The notes below the pieces were generated by a model, which had not been told where the DNA came from, did not search any database, and was given only the letters and a program-made list of their open reading frames with translations. From Crambe crambe (Eukaryota > Porifera > Demospongiae > Poecilosclerida > Crambeidae), in NCBI GenBank assembly GCA_963924555.1, contig OZ004582.1, forward strand, positions 4,092,001 to 4,156,000: a DNA stretch of 64,000 bases. The letters are read 5' to 3'. Position numbers and translations under genes: made by a program. Positions 33,617-45,893 of this stretch are shown here, piece after piece (within the stretch, counting starts at the first letter, position 1; each line of letters opens with the position of its first letter).

Positions 33617-34396
33617 TACTCTTCTGATAACTTTCGAACTCGATTTGAACAATAATTATTATTATTATATATATCAGCATCATTTGATTTTATTTATTAT
33701 TTCATAGAGATCTATGGAAAATTAAATTAATATTAACAAGCACTTCCGGTCGTGCGATATCCGTGTTGCGCCTATTGCGCTGCAGCTGTATCTCCATGAC
33801 CGTACAAGCTTGTAAGTGGCTATGAAGAGGCTGAACTCTGCCAGGGAGACTATACTACAAGATGCCAAGACCCTGGGATTATTGTCAGAGCAAAACTCGA
33901 GTTAAAGTATGCTCTAGCAGTTAAAATTGCATATAAATACTTTGTGTAATTTTATCTCCTGAAGTAGTTCTATCATCCATAGTTAATGTGGTTGAGGACT
34001 TGAAGTACATGTTAGTAAATTGTTTTAAAAGATACATATCAACTTTCTACTACATTGTTACTAACTACTACACCTTTCTTTGTCAAATAGTATATGAACT
34101 GCTTATATTACAGTATGAGCTGGATAGGTTAAACTTGGTCCTAGAAAATTACGCAAAGCAGGTATACTTACCGGATATTGTATTCTGGGCCAGCTGTTTC
34201 CATCAATTAATTAATTGTCTAGTGAATTTCTACAACCAAATATGTACCCCAAATGGATAAAAACAATACCATGCAACACTGCAAACTTTATATTACCATA
34301 AATATACGGAACACCGCAAGGCGGATGTAATTAATCATTTCCAGTCCATTCTGGAACCTCTATAGTCTATGCCTCGACCAACGGGATCTAGGGTCT
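33617..34396. other. Gap between the retroelement tail and the P element
   Basis: No gene recognised. The end, 34355-34390 (GGAACCTCTATAGTCTATGC), is complementary to 32922-32956, so the stretch 32922-34390 has inverted ends. Confidence 0.35.
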
Positions 34397-34404
34397 GTTT
34401 AGAC
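34397..34404 (+). repeat. 8 bp target duplication GTTTAGAC, left copy
   Basis: Identical to 39330-39337 at the other end of the P-type element. Eight-base duplications are diagnostic of the P superfamily, and the sequence resembles the GGCCAGAC preference of Drosophila P. Confidence 0.9.
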
Positions 34405-35063
34405 CATGGATATAAGAACTCACGGCACGGGATTGGAAACGGATCACGTGCGCTCATTAATCTAGTAATTTAGGTTCGAATCCATCCGCGTTATTGTTTT
34501 TGCAAAGCGCGCGAAATGTGGTTTTGGGAAAGGAGGAGCTGGTGCAGCTGTATTTAGCGGTTACAGACCTCGGAGAAGCTACAAGTAGTAGGTAAGATAT
34601 TTAGAGAAAGGTCTATAGTCGCCGTATAAACCATAATTACAGTCCCATATTCCTGAAATAGCTGTGTTTAGACCGAAGTTGGCCGGCTAGAGGGCTAGTT
34701 ACCGAAGTACAAATTTTTATCTCCCTCTAGAGCTCAAACCACTGAGCTGGCTACAGTTTCCATGGTGTATTTTTGGTTTATATACTTTATAGCTTTGTAT
34801 TAATTTCAAAAAAAAACTATTCTGTGAGTTCTTCTGGTAGAAGTGAATAATGGTGATGGTAGTACCTATCCTTTTGTCTCCCTATGCTGGCCAACTGTAT
34901 CACCTAAGACTATTTTCAGGTGTAGAATTGAAGACAAAATTAGTTTATTTTTTGCATGAATGTTGTGAATGAATAGAATTCCCAGGTTTAAGCTGGGTAT
35001 TAGTGGCTATATTCGTGGACACACTTGGGGTGAAGTAATAATTATTGGCTATACTTGTAGGAT

Positions 35064-38000
35064 ATGCCTAGGAAGTTTCATTTAAGTGTCCCTCGTAAGA
35101 ATGAATTCAGAAAAGCACATGCACAACGTTGTACAGTATCTGTCCAGCACATCTCACCCAAACCTGAGAATGTTTGTATGGCATCTACTTCCAGAGAGTC
35201 TGATGAAGAATTGATAGTTTCAATCCCAATAGATGTAGTACATGATAGTGGGGTACTGAGTTGCAGAGGCGAATCAATATTTTGTCGATTTTACATGATG
35301 GTAAGCTGATGGCTTCTTATGAAAGTATAATAGTGGCTAGCTAACTTGTATACATAGTTGGTATTCTTCATTAATAAAAATAGGGTGGATTAATGTTTGT
35401 GCTGCCTCTGACACGAGTCCTAGAGGTGCTATTGTACTTACCAAGGTGGAAACAATGGATTGTGTTGCACAGGTATAGCTATAGCTCAAATATTGTTACA
35501 ATGTCATTAACTTTTTTTTTATGAAACAAAGATTCGCTACAGTATTGAGATCAATGGTGACTTCAAATGGACTCTACAGATTGGAGGAGATAAGATACCA
35601 TCTGATTGTCTAGCTACATTGCCACAAGTTCTCAGTTCAGTCTCCCATGTGAGAAAAGCAGTTGAGGGGCTGGAATGCTTCCATTTTTGTACAGGGAACA
35701 ATGACAACAAGTACTTTCCTATTCAGGCTGCAAGAAAAGGGGTATTTATGGATTCCACAGGTAAATTTAAAATTTAAATCATATAGATGTAGCAGTTCAA
35801 TTCCATACCATGCAGATTCAAAGGTAGTGGCGACTTTGGTCAAAGACCATTTTCCCTACCACACCATTCGAACTTCATCTTGTCGGCTCCTAGTACCCAA
35901 ACCCACTTTGCGATGTGACCACTGTAGTGCTCACAGAAAAATTTTGAACTCTATGTTGCATCGGCACCTGAAAAGTAGTGAGACTGATTCTAGCCATCCA
36001 GAAAGCCACACCAACTACAGGTTTCTGGGCACACCTGAAAAACATGAGCGGTTACAGCGCTTGCGGCAGAAAGCTAGGGTGTTAGAGTTGCATTGCAATG
36101 AAAGAGAGATTGGAAAGAGCAATAGAAGAGAGGGGTACTCAAGTGGATGCTGATCTACATGGCGATCTTTCCAACATCATGATCGAAAATTCACCGACAG
36201 TAACAGAGACATATCCACCTGATTCCTTTGCCCACATATTCTGGGAACAGCAGCACAAGGCTTCTTTAATGAAAGACTCTCGTTCTATGAAGTGGGAGCC
36301 TATGATGATTAGATGGTGCCTCTACCTCCGTCATTTATCGTCAAGTGCATATGAGACGCTATGTTCATCAGGTGTGTTGAAACTACCTTCACAACGTACT
36401 TTGAGGGACTACACGCATTATACCCAAGCAAGCTGTGGATTTTCAAGCGAAGTCGATAAGCAGATTATGGATATAGCTTCAATCCAGACATGTCCTGAAA
36501 GGGAAAAGTATGTTGTTATCTTAATGGATGAGATGCACATCAGAGAGAACCTAGTATATGACAAGTATACAGGTATAAGAACTATTATAGCTAAGCATGT
36601 ATGTATGTAGTAACAAGTTATCATTTACCAGGCGTACTGATTGGTTTCACTGAGCTTGGTGACATCAACACTCACCTGGAGTCATTTGAGCATAAAATTG
36701 AAGAAGACCATTCTGATGAAGTACTCGCTGATTCAATGCTAGTTCTTATGGTCAGGGGGTTGTTTAGCCAGCTGAAATTCCCATATGCTCAGTTCCCTTG
36801 CACTGCACTCAGTGGACATCAAATGTTTGAAATTTTTTGGGATGCTGTATGCCGACTGGAGCGTTGTGGATTAAAAATCTTAGCAGTAACATGTGATGGC
36901 CTCTCTGCAAACCGTAGATTGTTCCATTTACACAATCCAAGAGAAAAATTGACATACAGGACTACAAACCCATATGCCAGCGATGGTCGGTCGATTTTCT
37001 TTTTTTCAGATCCCCTCACCTAATGAAGACCACCAGAAATGCTTGGTTCAATAAGTGTCGTAAACTTTGGGTTAGTTGCACCAGATAATGCCTTAAAATT
37101 AATGACCATTGTTATTCCCCAATAATAGTGTAATGGAAAACCTATTTCGTGGTCTCATCTTATTACCTTATATGAGGTGTCAACCCAAAACTGATGCACC
37201 AAGTTTAAGCCTCTTACCAAAATTGAAGTTTGAACATATCAGCCTTACCAGTTATTCAAAAATGCGTGTGGATTTAGCAGCTCAAGTACGTAACTAAGAC
37301 CATAATATCAGACAGGGGAAGATTGGTTTAAATTGATTATAGGTACTCAGCAGCTCTGTCTCTAAAGCTCTAACACATACTTTGGGCAAGCCAGCAAGGG
37401 AGACAGCAAAATTTGTGCTGATGTTTGACAAATTTTTTGATACACTAAATGTCAGTAGCATTTCAGCTGGGCAGTTGAAAAGAAATCCTTTCAAAGCCCC
37501 CTTCCGTTCAGCATCAGATTTTAGATTGAAGGTAACAACTGCATGATTGTAGTAGCTATTTCATTTTAACTTATAATGATTAAACAGTGGCTGCAAGATG
37601 AATTTCTTCCCTATTTGGATGGTTGGGAAGCGAGTGTTCATGAGAGAGCTGAATTCTCAAAGAAGGAGAGGGAGATGATGCTGCTCAGTCATGAGACCAG
37701 AACTGGTCTTAAGCTTACTGGTAAGGTAGAATAACCATTACAGCTAATACTTTAAGTTTATGTATTATTATTACAGTTCGTTCATTTGTGGATTTGGTAG
37801 AATATGTCTTCACCATTCCAGGTGTTAAGTTATTCTTGAGTAACAGATTGTGCCAAGATCCTGTCGAGGGCTTCTTTGGACAGCAAAGACAAAGGGGAAG
37901 AGTGAATGAAAACCCCTCAGTTCAACAATTTGTTGAGAACACACGAGCGCTGCGTGTAATAAATGGTGTGTGTGGGCAAGTCCGAGGAAATTGTAGAGGA

Positions 38001-38072
38001 GCAATCTCTAAGAGAAAAGGATCTGAAGTGGATAATACCCTTCTACCGAAACGTAAAATTAAACATAAGTAA
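35064..38072 (+). pseudogene. P/THAP9-like transposase, frameshifted
   Basis: Spliced exons read, in order: MPRKFHLSVPRKNEFRKAHA (35064-35300); GWINVCAASDTSPRGAIVL (about 35383-35472); AVEGLECFHFCTGNNDNKYF (35531-35759); RCDHCSAHRKILNSMLHRHL and LEELIER-like coil (35818-36130); FWEQQHKASLMKDSRSMKW with SGVLKLPSQRTLRDYTHY and ILMDEMHIRENLVYDKYTG (36100-36585; D of the catalytic core); GFTELGDINTHLESFEHKI and LMVRGLFSQLKFPYAQFPC (36632-37020); KMRVDLAAQ (to 37285); and NRLCQDPVEGFFGQQRQRGR with the presumed catalytic E (37780-38072). Frameshifts at about 36098, 37010 and 37190 disable it. No THAP zinc finger is visible at the N-terminus. Confidence 0.85.
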
Positions 38073-38119
38073 TGATGATAATAAGGATGATTAATAAGTA
38101 TAACAAAGTCCAGAAAAAA

Positions 38120-39059
38120 TTAGTTGCTTTCACTTTCAGATTCATAAACTTTTCTTCTTGTAGCCTTAGATTTCTGTAATGTTTGTTTCTTTGACTGCTT
38201 ATAAAGCTCCATGCATGAGTTGGCAAATGCAAAGCCACGAATTGTTACATATAGTTCAATAATCATGTCAAGAAGCATAACTGATAAATTGTCATCTAGT
38301 TCAGATGAAAGGACAAACCAAAGACTTTGTACATCTTCGTTTATCTTTAAACTCTTAATAATGTCTCTCTTCACTCTATCGTGTCTTGCAGATGATAATG
38401 TTAAATGATGCCTAATCTCCTCCTCAATGTAACAAAATAAATAAAAGACTTCATCGGTTACATGCCACAGACCACCACGATCCAGTGCCTTCATCCAATC
38501 TTCAGATGCATGTTCAGACTCCAATCCTTTTCCTCCAAACTCCATCAAAGTCAATATATCTGTCTTGTGATGTATGCTTGATGATTCTAGTTTATCTAGC
38601 AACTTGCGACACATATCCAGCAACATAACGCAAAGCACTCTCATCATCATATGTAAGTTGATAGCCACAACTTGTATGGGATATTATCAACAGGAATTCA
38701 TGCTTGACAACATCTTTGAAAAATTCATGACTAACAAATTGGTAGAATGTTGGAGCTGCTTCTAGGCCAACAGATTTCCTGAGAAAATCCTTCCATTGTA
38801 GTATAAATACATCCGATGTGCGAAGAAGATGAAATTTACCCCACATCTTGTCCTTTCTGGATCTTAGGGTCTGAGAATCTTTCCCCAAGCAATCTTTGAA
38901 CTGCAAGGTGATGTACTTACAGAAATTTCTTAACACTGCAAGATTTTCATGTTTCTTGCACCATTGAGAAACTGCTGTGGCTGTTTTTAATGCCTCAGCT
39001 GCATCAGTGGAGGGCACTTGGAATCCACTATCTGTAAGTATTGTATCTAAAGCCTTCAT
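38120..39059 (-). pseudogene. Second gene of the P-type element, unknown function
   Basis: Two overlapping minus-strand frames form one protein of about 310 aa with a single-base frameshift near 38608. The first (39059-38592) begins MKALDTILTDSGFQVPSTDA and ends with SALRYVAGYV; the second continues CRKLLDKLESSSIHHKTDIL to KATRRKVYESESESN at 38120. It is mostly helical by eye, has no enzyme motif I recognise, and ends in a basic-acidic tail that could be a nuclear signal. RYVAGY is a block I associate with proteins next to P-like transposases in cnidarians and sponges (memory, not checked). It lies wholly inside the TIRs, so it belongs to the element. Confidence 0.65.
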
Positions 39060-39329
39060 AAAGAAATCTAAACAATATAAAAACCAAGGTAATACATTGC
39101 CAGCCTCTTTTAGTAGATGCCTGACCTATTCCATTTTTTGAAACGTGATTATAGCTGGTTCTAGCCATTCAACTTCGCTGTAGAACTCAGAATTCTTGCA
39201 GTATAATGTTGCATGCTATGCAAATCAACGCGCGCGCGCCTTGTAACTATAACGAGGATGTTTTTTTAATTTTACCCGCGAAACTGTCGTTTCCAATCCC
39301 GTGCCATGCCGTGAGTTCTTATATCCATG

Positions 39330-39337
39330 GTTTAGAC
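39330..39337 (+). repeat. 8 bp target duplication GTTTAGAC, right copy
   Basis: Follows the CATG terminus at 39329. Its last base is also the first base of the CAGTCG terminus of the next element. Confidence 0.9.
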
Positions 39338-42300
39338 AGTCGCTACGCAACCTTAAATTTTAATTTTTTATGACGTCATATTTTGACTTGCCACGTGGGC
39401 AATTTTTTGTTGAAGAAGTGGTAGGTAGTTCTAGCCTCTCTACTCTCCTTGAGAGCATTTTTCAGTGGCCACGCTTGAAGTACCTATGCAGGAAAGCTGT
39501 AAAAACAAGCTATGTGTTTGTGGAGTGTAGATAGCTGGGCACTCTGTTTTTAATGGGGAACTTCTGTTCGATGGATTAAAGAGCTGTACTTGGGTCTCGT
39601 TGGAAAGCGCGCTCTAGGACAACATTGGAAAGCGTGCACAATTCAATAACCGGGTATGTTAAAGATAATTATTTTAGCAGTAGATATGTCATTTTGAAGT
39701 AGATGTATAGGTGTCGAAAAATATAATCCACGAGATTTCAGAATGATAATATGTACAGCTACAATAAATCCATGTCTTCTATAATGTCATCCTCACTTTC
39801 AATTTCAAAGTCATTAAGTTCATCTTGAAAATTAAGTCCATAATATCATCAACATCATGATCTCTCTCTATCTCCTCTTCAATTGACAGGTCCCTGATGG
39901 CAAATTCACTATTGTGGATGTCATTCATGGATGTGGTGTTGCAGCAGTTAGTGCATTCGCATCCAGCTGAGCAAGAGTTTGCCTTCTTTCTACAGCTGCA
40001 GCGATTGGTCGTACATCCGGTCGCACACCTGCAACCTCTTATTAAACTCTCAAGTCTATTCCTGATGGTCTTGATGTTTTCATCAGTGTCCCACACTATA
40101 GCGAGTGAGTTGTTCTTTATGGACCATCCGTAATATGATAGTGACTCAAGTGTCATTTCATTAAGGTGTGCTTGTCCCCACAGGTGTAGAACCCAGCAGG
40201 ATCTCTTCCAGTGGAACTTCAGTGCTTCATTGGAGGCCATCATCTCATTTTCAAACTTTGTTCTGAACCAGATGGTGTTCCTGATATCAAGCCATTTATG
40301 ATGCTGTTCTTCTTCAGACAAGCCCAGGTTATTGAATGTAGAGTAGTGGGTGGCAGGACATTGTGTAATAAAACCAGAAGAATGCTTTTTGAAATACACT
40401 GTACCCACTAGTCGTAGGAATGCCAAATAGCCTGACTTCCAGTTTAAGGGTAGGGTTTCAAACCCTAAGGTTCCTGAAGCAGTACTTCCAGTAATGAAGG
40501 TAGCGTACTGAAAAAAGTACCGTAGAAAAGTGGCTTTACCTATCCCACTGAAAAAGGACACATAATCACAGCCAGTACACACAAACAGCGTCTGAAGAAC
40601 ACGGGGTAACTCTGATGGTGTGAGCTTGCCTAGATCTGGATCAGCTTTTAAGGCCATGATCAGATTTTTTTAGGTGAAGTAATCTTAACTCTCTGGCACT
40701 ATAAAGGCTGATTTGTGCAATTATGTCCTTTGTTTTGGAACATTGGAGGCCAATTCCAATCATGTAGACATCAGTGTCTGGTGTGATCAGAAGTATCCTG
40801 TGGTATCTCGTCATACATGCATGTAACCATAGCCTGGTGTCAGCTTCTTCTGCATTGCATGTGTAGGTGGGGTCTGGCTGTGGTATGTTTTCTTCAGTCA
40901 CAAACCATGCTTCATCACTGAATGTGCCTGCCACATACAAGGACTGATTGGCTGTAAGGAAGGTACTAGAATGATGAAGAAAGTAGTGTCCAAGGAACTT
41001 TACTAGGTTTCGTTTGCATGTCCGGCAATTAAGAATGTTTTCCCTCCATTTCCTGGGGACTATTTCTGCATCCTTGGTCATGTTCATGCACACATGATTG
41101 GTCGAAATTGTGGATAGTGCATCTCTTCTATGTTGCTCAAAATATTTTGGTGTATTTTGTAACCTTCCAGGGTTGTCAAAAATGACATGAACCTCCAGGC
41201 TGCCTTTGCAGAACTGTGGAAAAATAAATCTTCTCAGTAGAAAGGAACCATAATCAGCAAGTGTCTTGTGGTGGCTGAGAGGGTACGTATTTATTAAAAA
41301 CATACCCTCCAGCAAAGAGCACTGAGGTTTCCAGCCTGAAGGCAAATGATGGGTGATTATTGGTGGGGAGCACTTTTTATATCTGGTTTCCAGGGATTTT
41401 GTGAAGTAACTCTTTTTCCCACTGAGTGGATTTCCTTCAGTATCACTAAGTGACAGTGGATATTGCACGAGCTGTTCAACTGGCCTGTCTACTTGTTGGC
41501 CAGTTTTCTGAGAGAAGAGGAGCTTTCTTTTGATTGCTGTTAGCACTAATTTTTGATCCCTTTCCAGTTGTGATACCTTTCTTTTATTGGATTTTCTTGT
41601 TGTGAAGGTTTCCAGTGCTCTCCTTCTATTAGGTGCTTCAGTGCTTGGTGTTTGTAGAGTGAAATAGGAAATTCTGAGTTGGTATTCTTCTTCACCAATT
41701 TTTCGAAAGTTTAGGAGATGGTGGTACTTTGAATCTTGTGCTTTCTCTCCTGTAAATGGGTTGATCAATCCTCTGTTTTCATTGGCCTCTAGGAAGGAAA
41801 TATCAGAGAGGGCACAAATCTGTGACTTTATATTAGATTCAATTTTAGTATCCACATTTTTGGTTGAGTACACTGATTCTACTTCACTGGTATTTTTTCT
41901 TTTTCAGGAAAGAGCTCCTTATAGAGGTGTTCAAATGCAATGGTTCTGTATACGAGGTAAGATGCAGTTCTGTTGATGTAATCTTCAGATGGTTTTACCA
42001 CTGCCTGTTTGCATTGCCTATTAATTAACATTTCGTGGGCCTCGTCAATCCCAACAGAGTGCCATTCCCTCCCACTGAGGCTCCTTGGGTAAACATAAGC
42101 AGCACTTCTGGTAAATTCAGTAGATCATGGGTGTGATTTGAAATCACCTTTTGGTAGGTGGGGTGATCAAATGCCGTGAATAGAGGAGCCATGGTCTTCA
42201 TGCTGTTCATCCTCAAAGCCCAGTTGCCACTACGTATGGCTAAGTAGAGGCCAACATAAGCCATGGCATCCTCAAAGACAAACTGAACCCAAAATTTCCA

Positions 42301-45300
42301 GGTGTTATCTTTGTTAGCCATACTTTGCAAGTACTTCTCAAACTCAGAGAACATTACTTTTTTATCCTCTGCTAAGGTGGTTAGTGTCACTAGAGAAGTT
42401 GTGCCTAAAGTTTTCCTCCTTTGCTGACTCCGTGTTGTTGAGGATATCTATCACCCTGTTTAGGAGGCTTGTTTGTGATCCTGCTGTTGTCAATGTACTT
42501 GTGTTACATGTAGTAGATGGAGGTTTGGTACATGTGGTAACCACAACTGTAGAATCAGTACATGTGGTAGCCACAGTGGATGTAGATGGTGGTCTGGCAC
42601 ATGAGGTAGCTACAGTAGATGTAGATGGAGGTCCTGTAGCTATAGTAACCACAGTAGATGTAGATGGTGGTCCAGCACATGCAGTAGCCATGGTAGATGC
42701 AGATGGAGGTTCAGTAGTAGCCACTGTTGATGTCACATGTGTGGAAGCAGATGGAGCAGTACCAAGAAATGAGTGCAGCATTGCTCTGTATAGTGCCTCC
42801 CAGGCTTCCAGAATGAAGTTATGGGTTCTTTTGAATTGGCTACATTCTTTGATAGCAGCCACTGGGTAGCCAGCTACCTCAGCGAGTGATTTCAGCCCGG
42901 CATCAAAGTATGGCTTCATTAAAGCCACCTGATAATTCATGAGCATATGCCAGTCCCCTGGGTAGGGGATCAACCAGCCCAACTCATCACTGTACTCCAA
43001 TTTTAGAGACTGCAACAACTCATAAATTTTGGCATCCCCTTCAACAACCAGATATTTGTTGCCCGTAGCTGTGTGTATAAACTCGTCATGGAGCATGGAC
43101 ATTAGAGTGTCTTTGCTGTCAGCCTTGCAATCCATAATATTAAGATAGAAAAAGTTTGATTTTTCTGTATGTGTGGCCCTGATGCATGAGAAGTAATCCT
43201 GTATACTTATTACTCTCTTGTCTGGTTGCTTGCCTGCAACTGCTACTTTCTGAAGCATATACATGTGCAGTTCACTCTTTAGCTCCATCACTGCAGACTT
43301 CTCCTGATCGTTAGGCAGAAAATCTGAGAGTGAAAGAAGTCGACTTTCCTTTTGGGCAGTGGCACTCATATGGAAGAAGGGGTGCTGGTTGCTAGAACTT
43401 TCAGCACGCAATTGTGAGTTATACTCGGTGCCTGTTCGAGGCTTCGGCTGCCTTTTAGCAGTTGGTCCTGCAGTATATGATGGTAATCTTTTCCTACCTA
43501 GTCTGTGAGTGATGTCATGGTTACAACTAGGTTGAGCAACTGGGGAAAAACTGCTATGTACAGCAGCCGTATTCAGTAGGGTATGATCACTGAATGCTCA
43601 TTCAATAGACAGTGCAAGTGATGGTAGAGGCTGAACAACCTGAATAGATGTTCCATGACAGCTGCTGTTATTTGAGCCTTTACTGACTCTTGCAAAGCTG
43701 TGTTTGAAGTCGATATTGTCGGCTGATACGATAATGAAGCTCTCACTATCTAGACACTTGATCTTAAGTTGCTCTCGATCTGTGTGCTTCTGTTGAATGT
43801 GCCTAGCCAGTGTGTCCATTGAGGCACATACTCCAAGCTGGTTCAGAAACTTGATGAGTGTGGCTGATCCCCCCTGGCCATCTATGATGGAGGTGAGTAA
43901 GGTATGCAGGGGTATTGTGTAGTTGTCATTGATGCAAAACATCACAGAACAGAAAATACAGAACATCCTCATAAGTTTAGTATGTTTGGTCTTGGGTGAA
44001 ACTTTTGTTGTATCTTTTTTCTCCCATGGACTCGTCGTTAAAAGGCAGATGGCTTCCCACAATATGGGATCAATATCAGCAATGAGCTCTTTTATGGTTG
44101 TATCGGATAATTCACAATTGTGTTTTTTGTTACTTGTTAAAAATGAGTTGATATGTGAGCATGCTCTTTGATTAATTTCTGTGAGTAATTTACGTCTGGT
44201 GTGCTCTGTATGCTCAATACTCATGCTGGTGTGCTCTGTATGCTTGATTTCATTTTCAGGGACCTGTTGTGCTTTTCGTACTTTCCATAGTGCTTGAGAT
44301 AGGGGTTGAGATAAATCACTGCCAGATCTAAATATAAGTGTGCCGAACTTTTTAACTTTGCATGTGTATTTCATGTGGTGCTGTAAATTGGTGGTTAAAG
44401 TGCTAAGGATAAGTTGTGGTGAAACAAGTTTGGGTATATCAATGTCCTCCTGTAGTTGGTGTGCTAATTTTGTAGCAGCAGTGGAGAACATGTCCTGGAT
44501 GTCTGGAAGCAGGAGAGCATTCCCCTGAAGTAGTTCCTTTGCCACAACTACAGTAATGGTTTTTAGTGAGGATTCTACCAGTTCTTCCACTGTGTGCACT
44601 GTGTTATGTACGTTACTTGATAATTTGATGATAATACCGTGTAGATCACTATCCTTGCTAATAGTTTTTTCTTCTTGTATAATAAATAAGTGTGAACGAT
44701 AACATGTATGACATACTTTATCCTGTTGTTTTATGGTGCCTTCAAAATTGGTGTGTTGGAATAAATGTTGTATTAGGTTAGGTTGGGGGCATAGTTTGGG
44801 GTTGGAATCTCTGCGGAGTGCTGTCCCACAAGTGACACAATGTCTTTGTACGGGGTGCAATTTTTTATATACCATATGGTAGTGATGTTTGCAGAGTGGT
44901 GTAGGGATTGGGATGGGCGAAACTTTACTCTTTAATCCTAAACCTCTAAGTACCGATTCCGTTTGTCCTTGTAATGAGGAAAACACTACTTGTTTGCACT
45001 CATCGATGCAACAGGTTGTTTGGCTGGTTGTTAGCAACCACCTAGGTGTATGGCTAGGATCTGTAAGTACCCTAGTTACATCCCTTCTGCAGGTTTGACA
45101 GATTACTCCATCATCAGGGACATCAAGGCTTGATATGTACCTGTAAGCCTCTACATTTTTCCACTTGGATGGTGTGCTCAGATGGACTTTTCCATGGCAG
45201 AGGTAGCAAGCTTCTGTGAGGCTGGTGGTCTGCTCTGTCATTGCACTATAACTATAATGTATTAGTACACTGATAATTTATTTATCACTTTTTAATGATA

Positions 45301-45885
45301 AAATATTACCATGTATATTAGTTTGTTCCTTCTCTGATCTGTTACCACACTTAGCAGCGGTTGAAATACTAAATAATAGGATTGTTTACCTACTTATCAA
45401 CCACATACAAGTATAAACCACAAGCACACTTACCTTAACCAATTTCAGCTGCACAGTGAATGCAGCTGGACTTTGCACGCGCTTAAGTACATTGCTGCCG
45501 AGCGTGCACAAGTCCATACTTGGATCATTGTAAGCTAGGGATGTCAGAATGATGCTGGAGAAAGTAAAGCTTTAGATCTGTATCGGAAAATATTATACCA
45601 CGTTAGTTAGTGCATCCTTTCAAAACAGGTATGTTGCATGTTTGGTGCCCGTGCAAGTGGATTTGGCAGTTGTAAGCGATTAAGTGCGTTATTAGTGTAC
45701 TAGGAAAGGTGTGTGTCCTCGCTAACAAATTTCAAGTCCAAGAATGCACAGGTAACGAAATGAGAAGACGTTTTCTAGACCTGCTGTTTTGATTCATTGT
45801 ACACCTACGGCAAGAATTGACATTTCCGGTAAAATTAAATTTCAATGGGGCCCAATTGACTTCCGGTTTGGTTGCGTAACGACTG
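39337..45885 (-). mobile_element. Large DNA transposon-like unit with a CXC/XPG-type gene, possibly Academ
   Basis: The left end reads CAGTCGCTACGCAACC and the right end, reverse-complemented, CAGTCGTTACGCAACC (15 of 16). A TTTAATTTT block follows on each side, at different spacing. The long gene 39779-45241 fills the interior. A truncated copy of the right end occurs at 1104-1225. No matching target duplication could be seen, so the borders are provisional. Assignment to Academ rests on the nuclease-like region of the gene. Confidence 0.55.
39779..45241 (-). pseudogene. Long transposon protein with zinc N-terminus, nuclease-like region and CXC domain
   Basis: About 1800 codons in minus-strand frames. 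Residues 1-190: cysteine-rich (CYLCHGKVHL, VICQTCRRDV, RHCVTCGTAL). Near 510-540: VSADNIDFKHSFARVSKGSN with HGTSIQVVQPLPS. Middle: KYLVVEGDAKIYELLQSLKL and WLIPYPGDWHMLMNYQVALM (43050-42900), followed by a (T/S)PPSTSTVAT repeat tract (42770-42500). Then FEDAMAYVGLYLAIRSGNW. C-terminal third: EEADTRLWLHA, LLITPDTDVYMIGIGL, FVCTGCDYVSFFSGIGKATF, resembling an XPG/FEN-type nuclease core (41000-40560). Last comes a tesmin/TSO1-like CXC block (GCRCATGCTTNRCSCRKK, 40050-39950). One TGA (43598) and frameshifts near 42385, 42050 and 40665, the last in a run of seven T, interrupt it. Function as transposase is inferred. Confidence 0.7.
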
Positions 45886-45893
45886 GTGAGAAC

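Larger units (their letters stand above)
34405..39329. mobile_element. P-superfamily DNA transposon, 4925 bp, with two convergent genes
   Basis: Both ends begin CATGGATATAAGAACTCACGG and continue with CACGGGATTGGAAACG; the right end has five extra bases (CATGG) between these blocks. GTTTAGAC flanks both sides. P elements also start with CA and make 8 bp duplications. The element carries a P/THAP9-like transposase on the plus strand and a second gene on the minus strand, converging at about 38100. Ends are intact but both genes carry frameshifts, so it could move only with help. Confidence 0.92.

Noticed and set aside
33988-34260. 90-codon plus frame rich in Y and L
   Set aside because: AT-rich sequence with no homology visible; stops just before a repeat.
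42384-42869. 161-codon plus frame rich in VDVDGG
   Set aside because: It is the antisense shadow of the PPSTSTVAT repeat tract of the long minus-strand gene.
39337-45885. Claim of a target site duplication for the CXC transposon
   Set aside because: Flanks (TTTAGA before, GTGAGA after) do not match; left border is disturbed by the P element, so no duplication is claimed.
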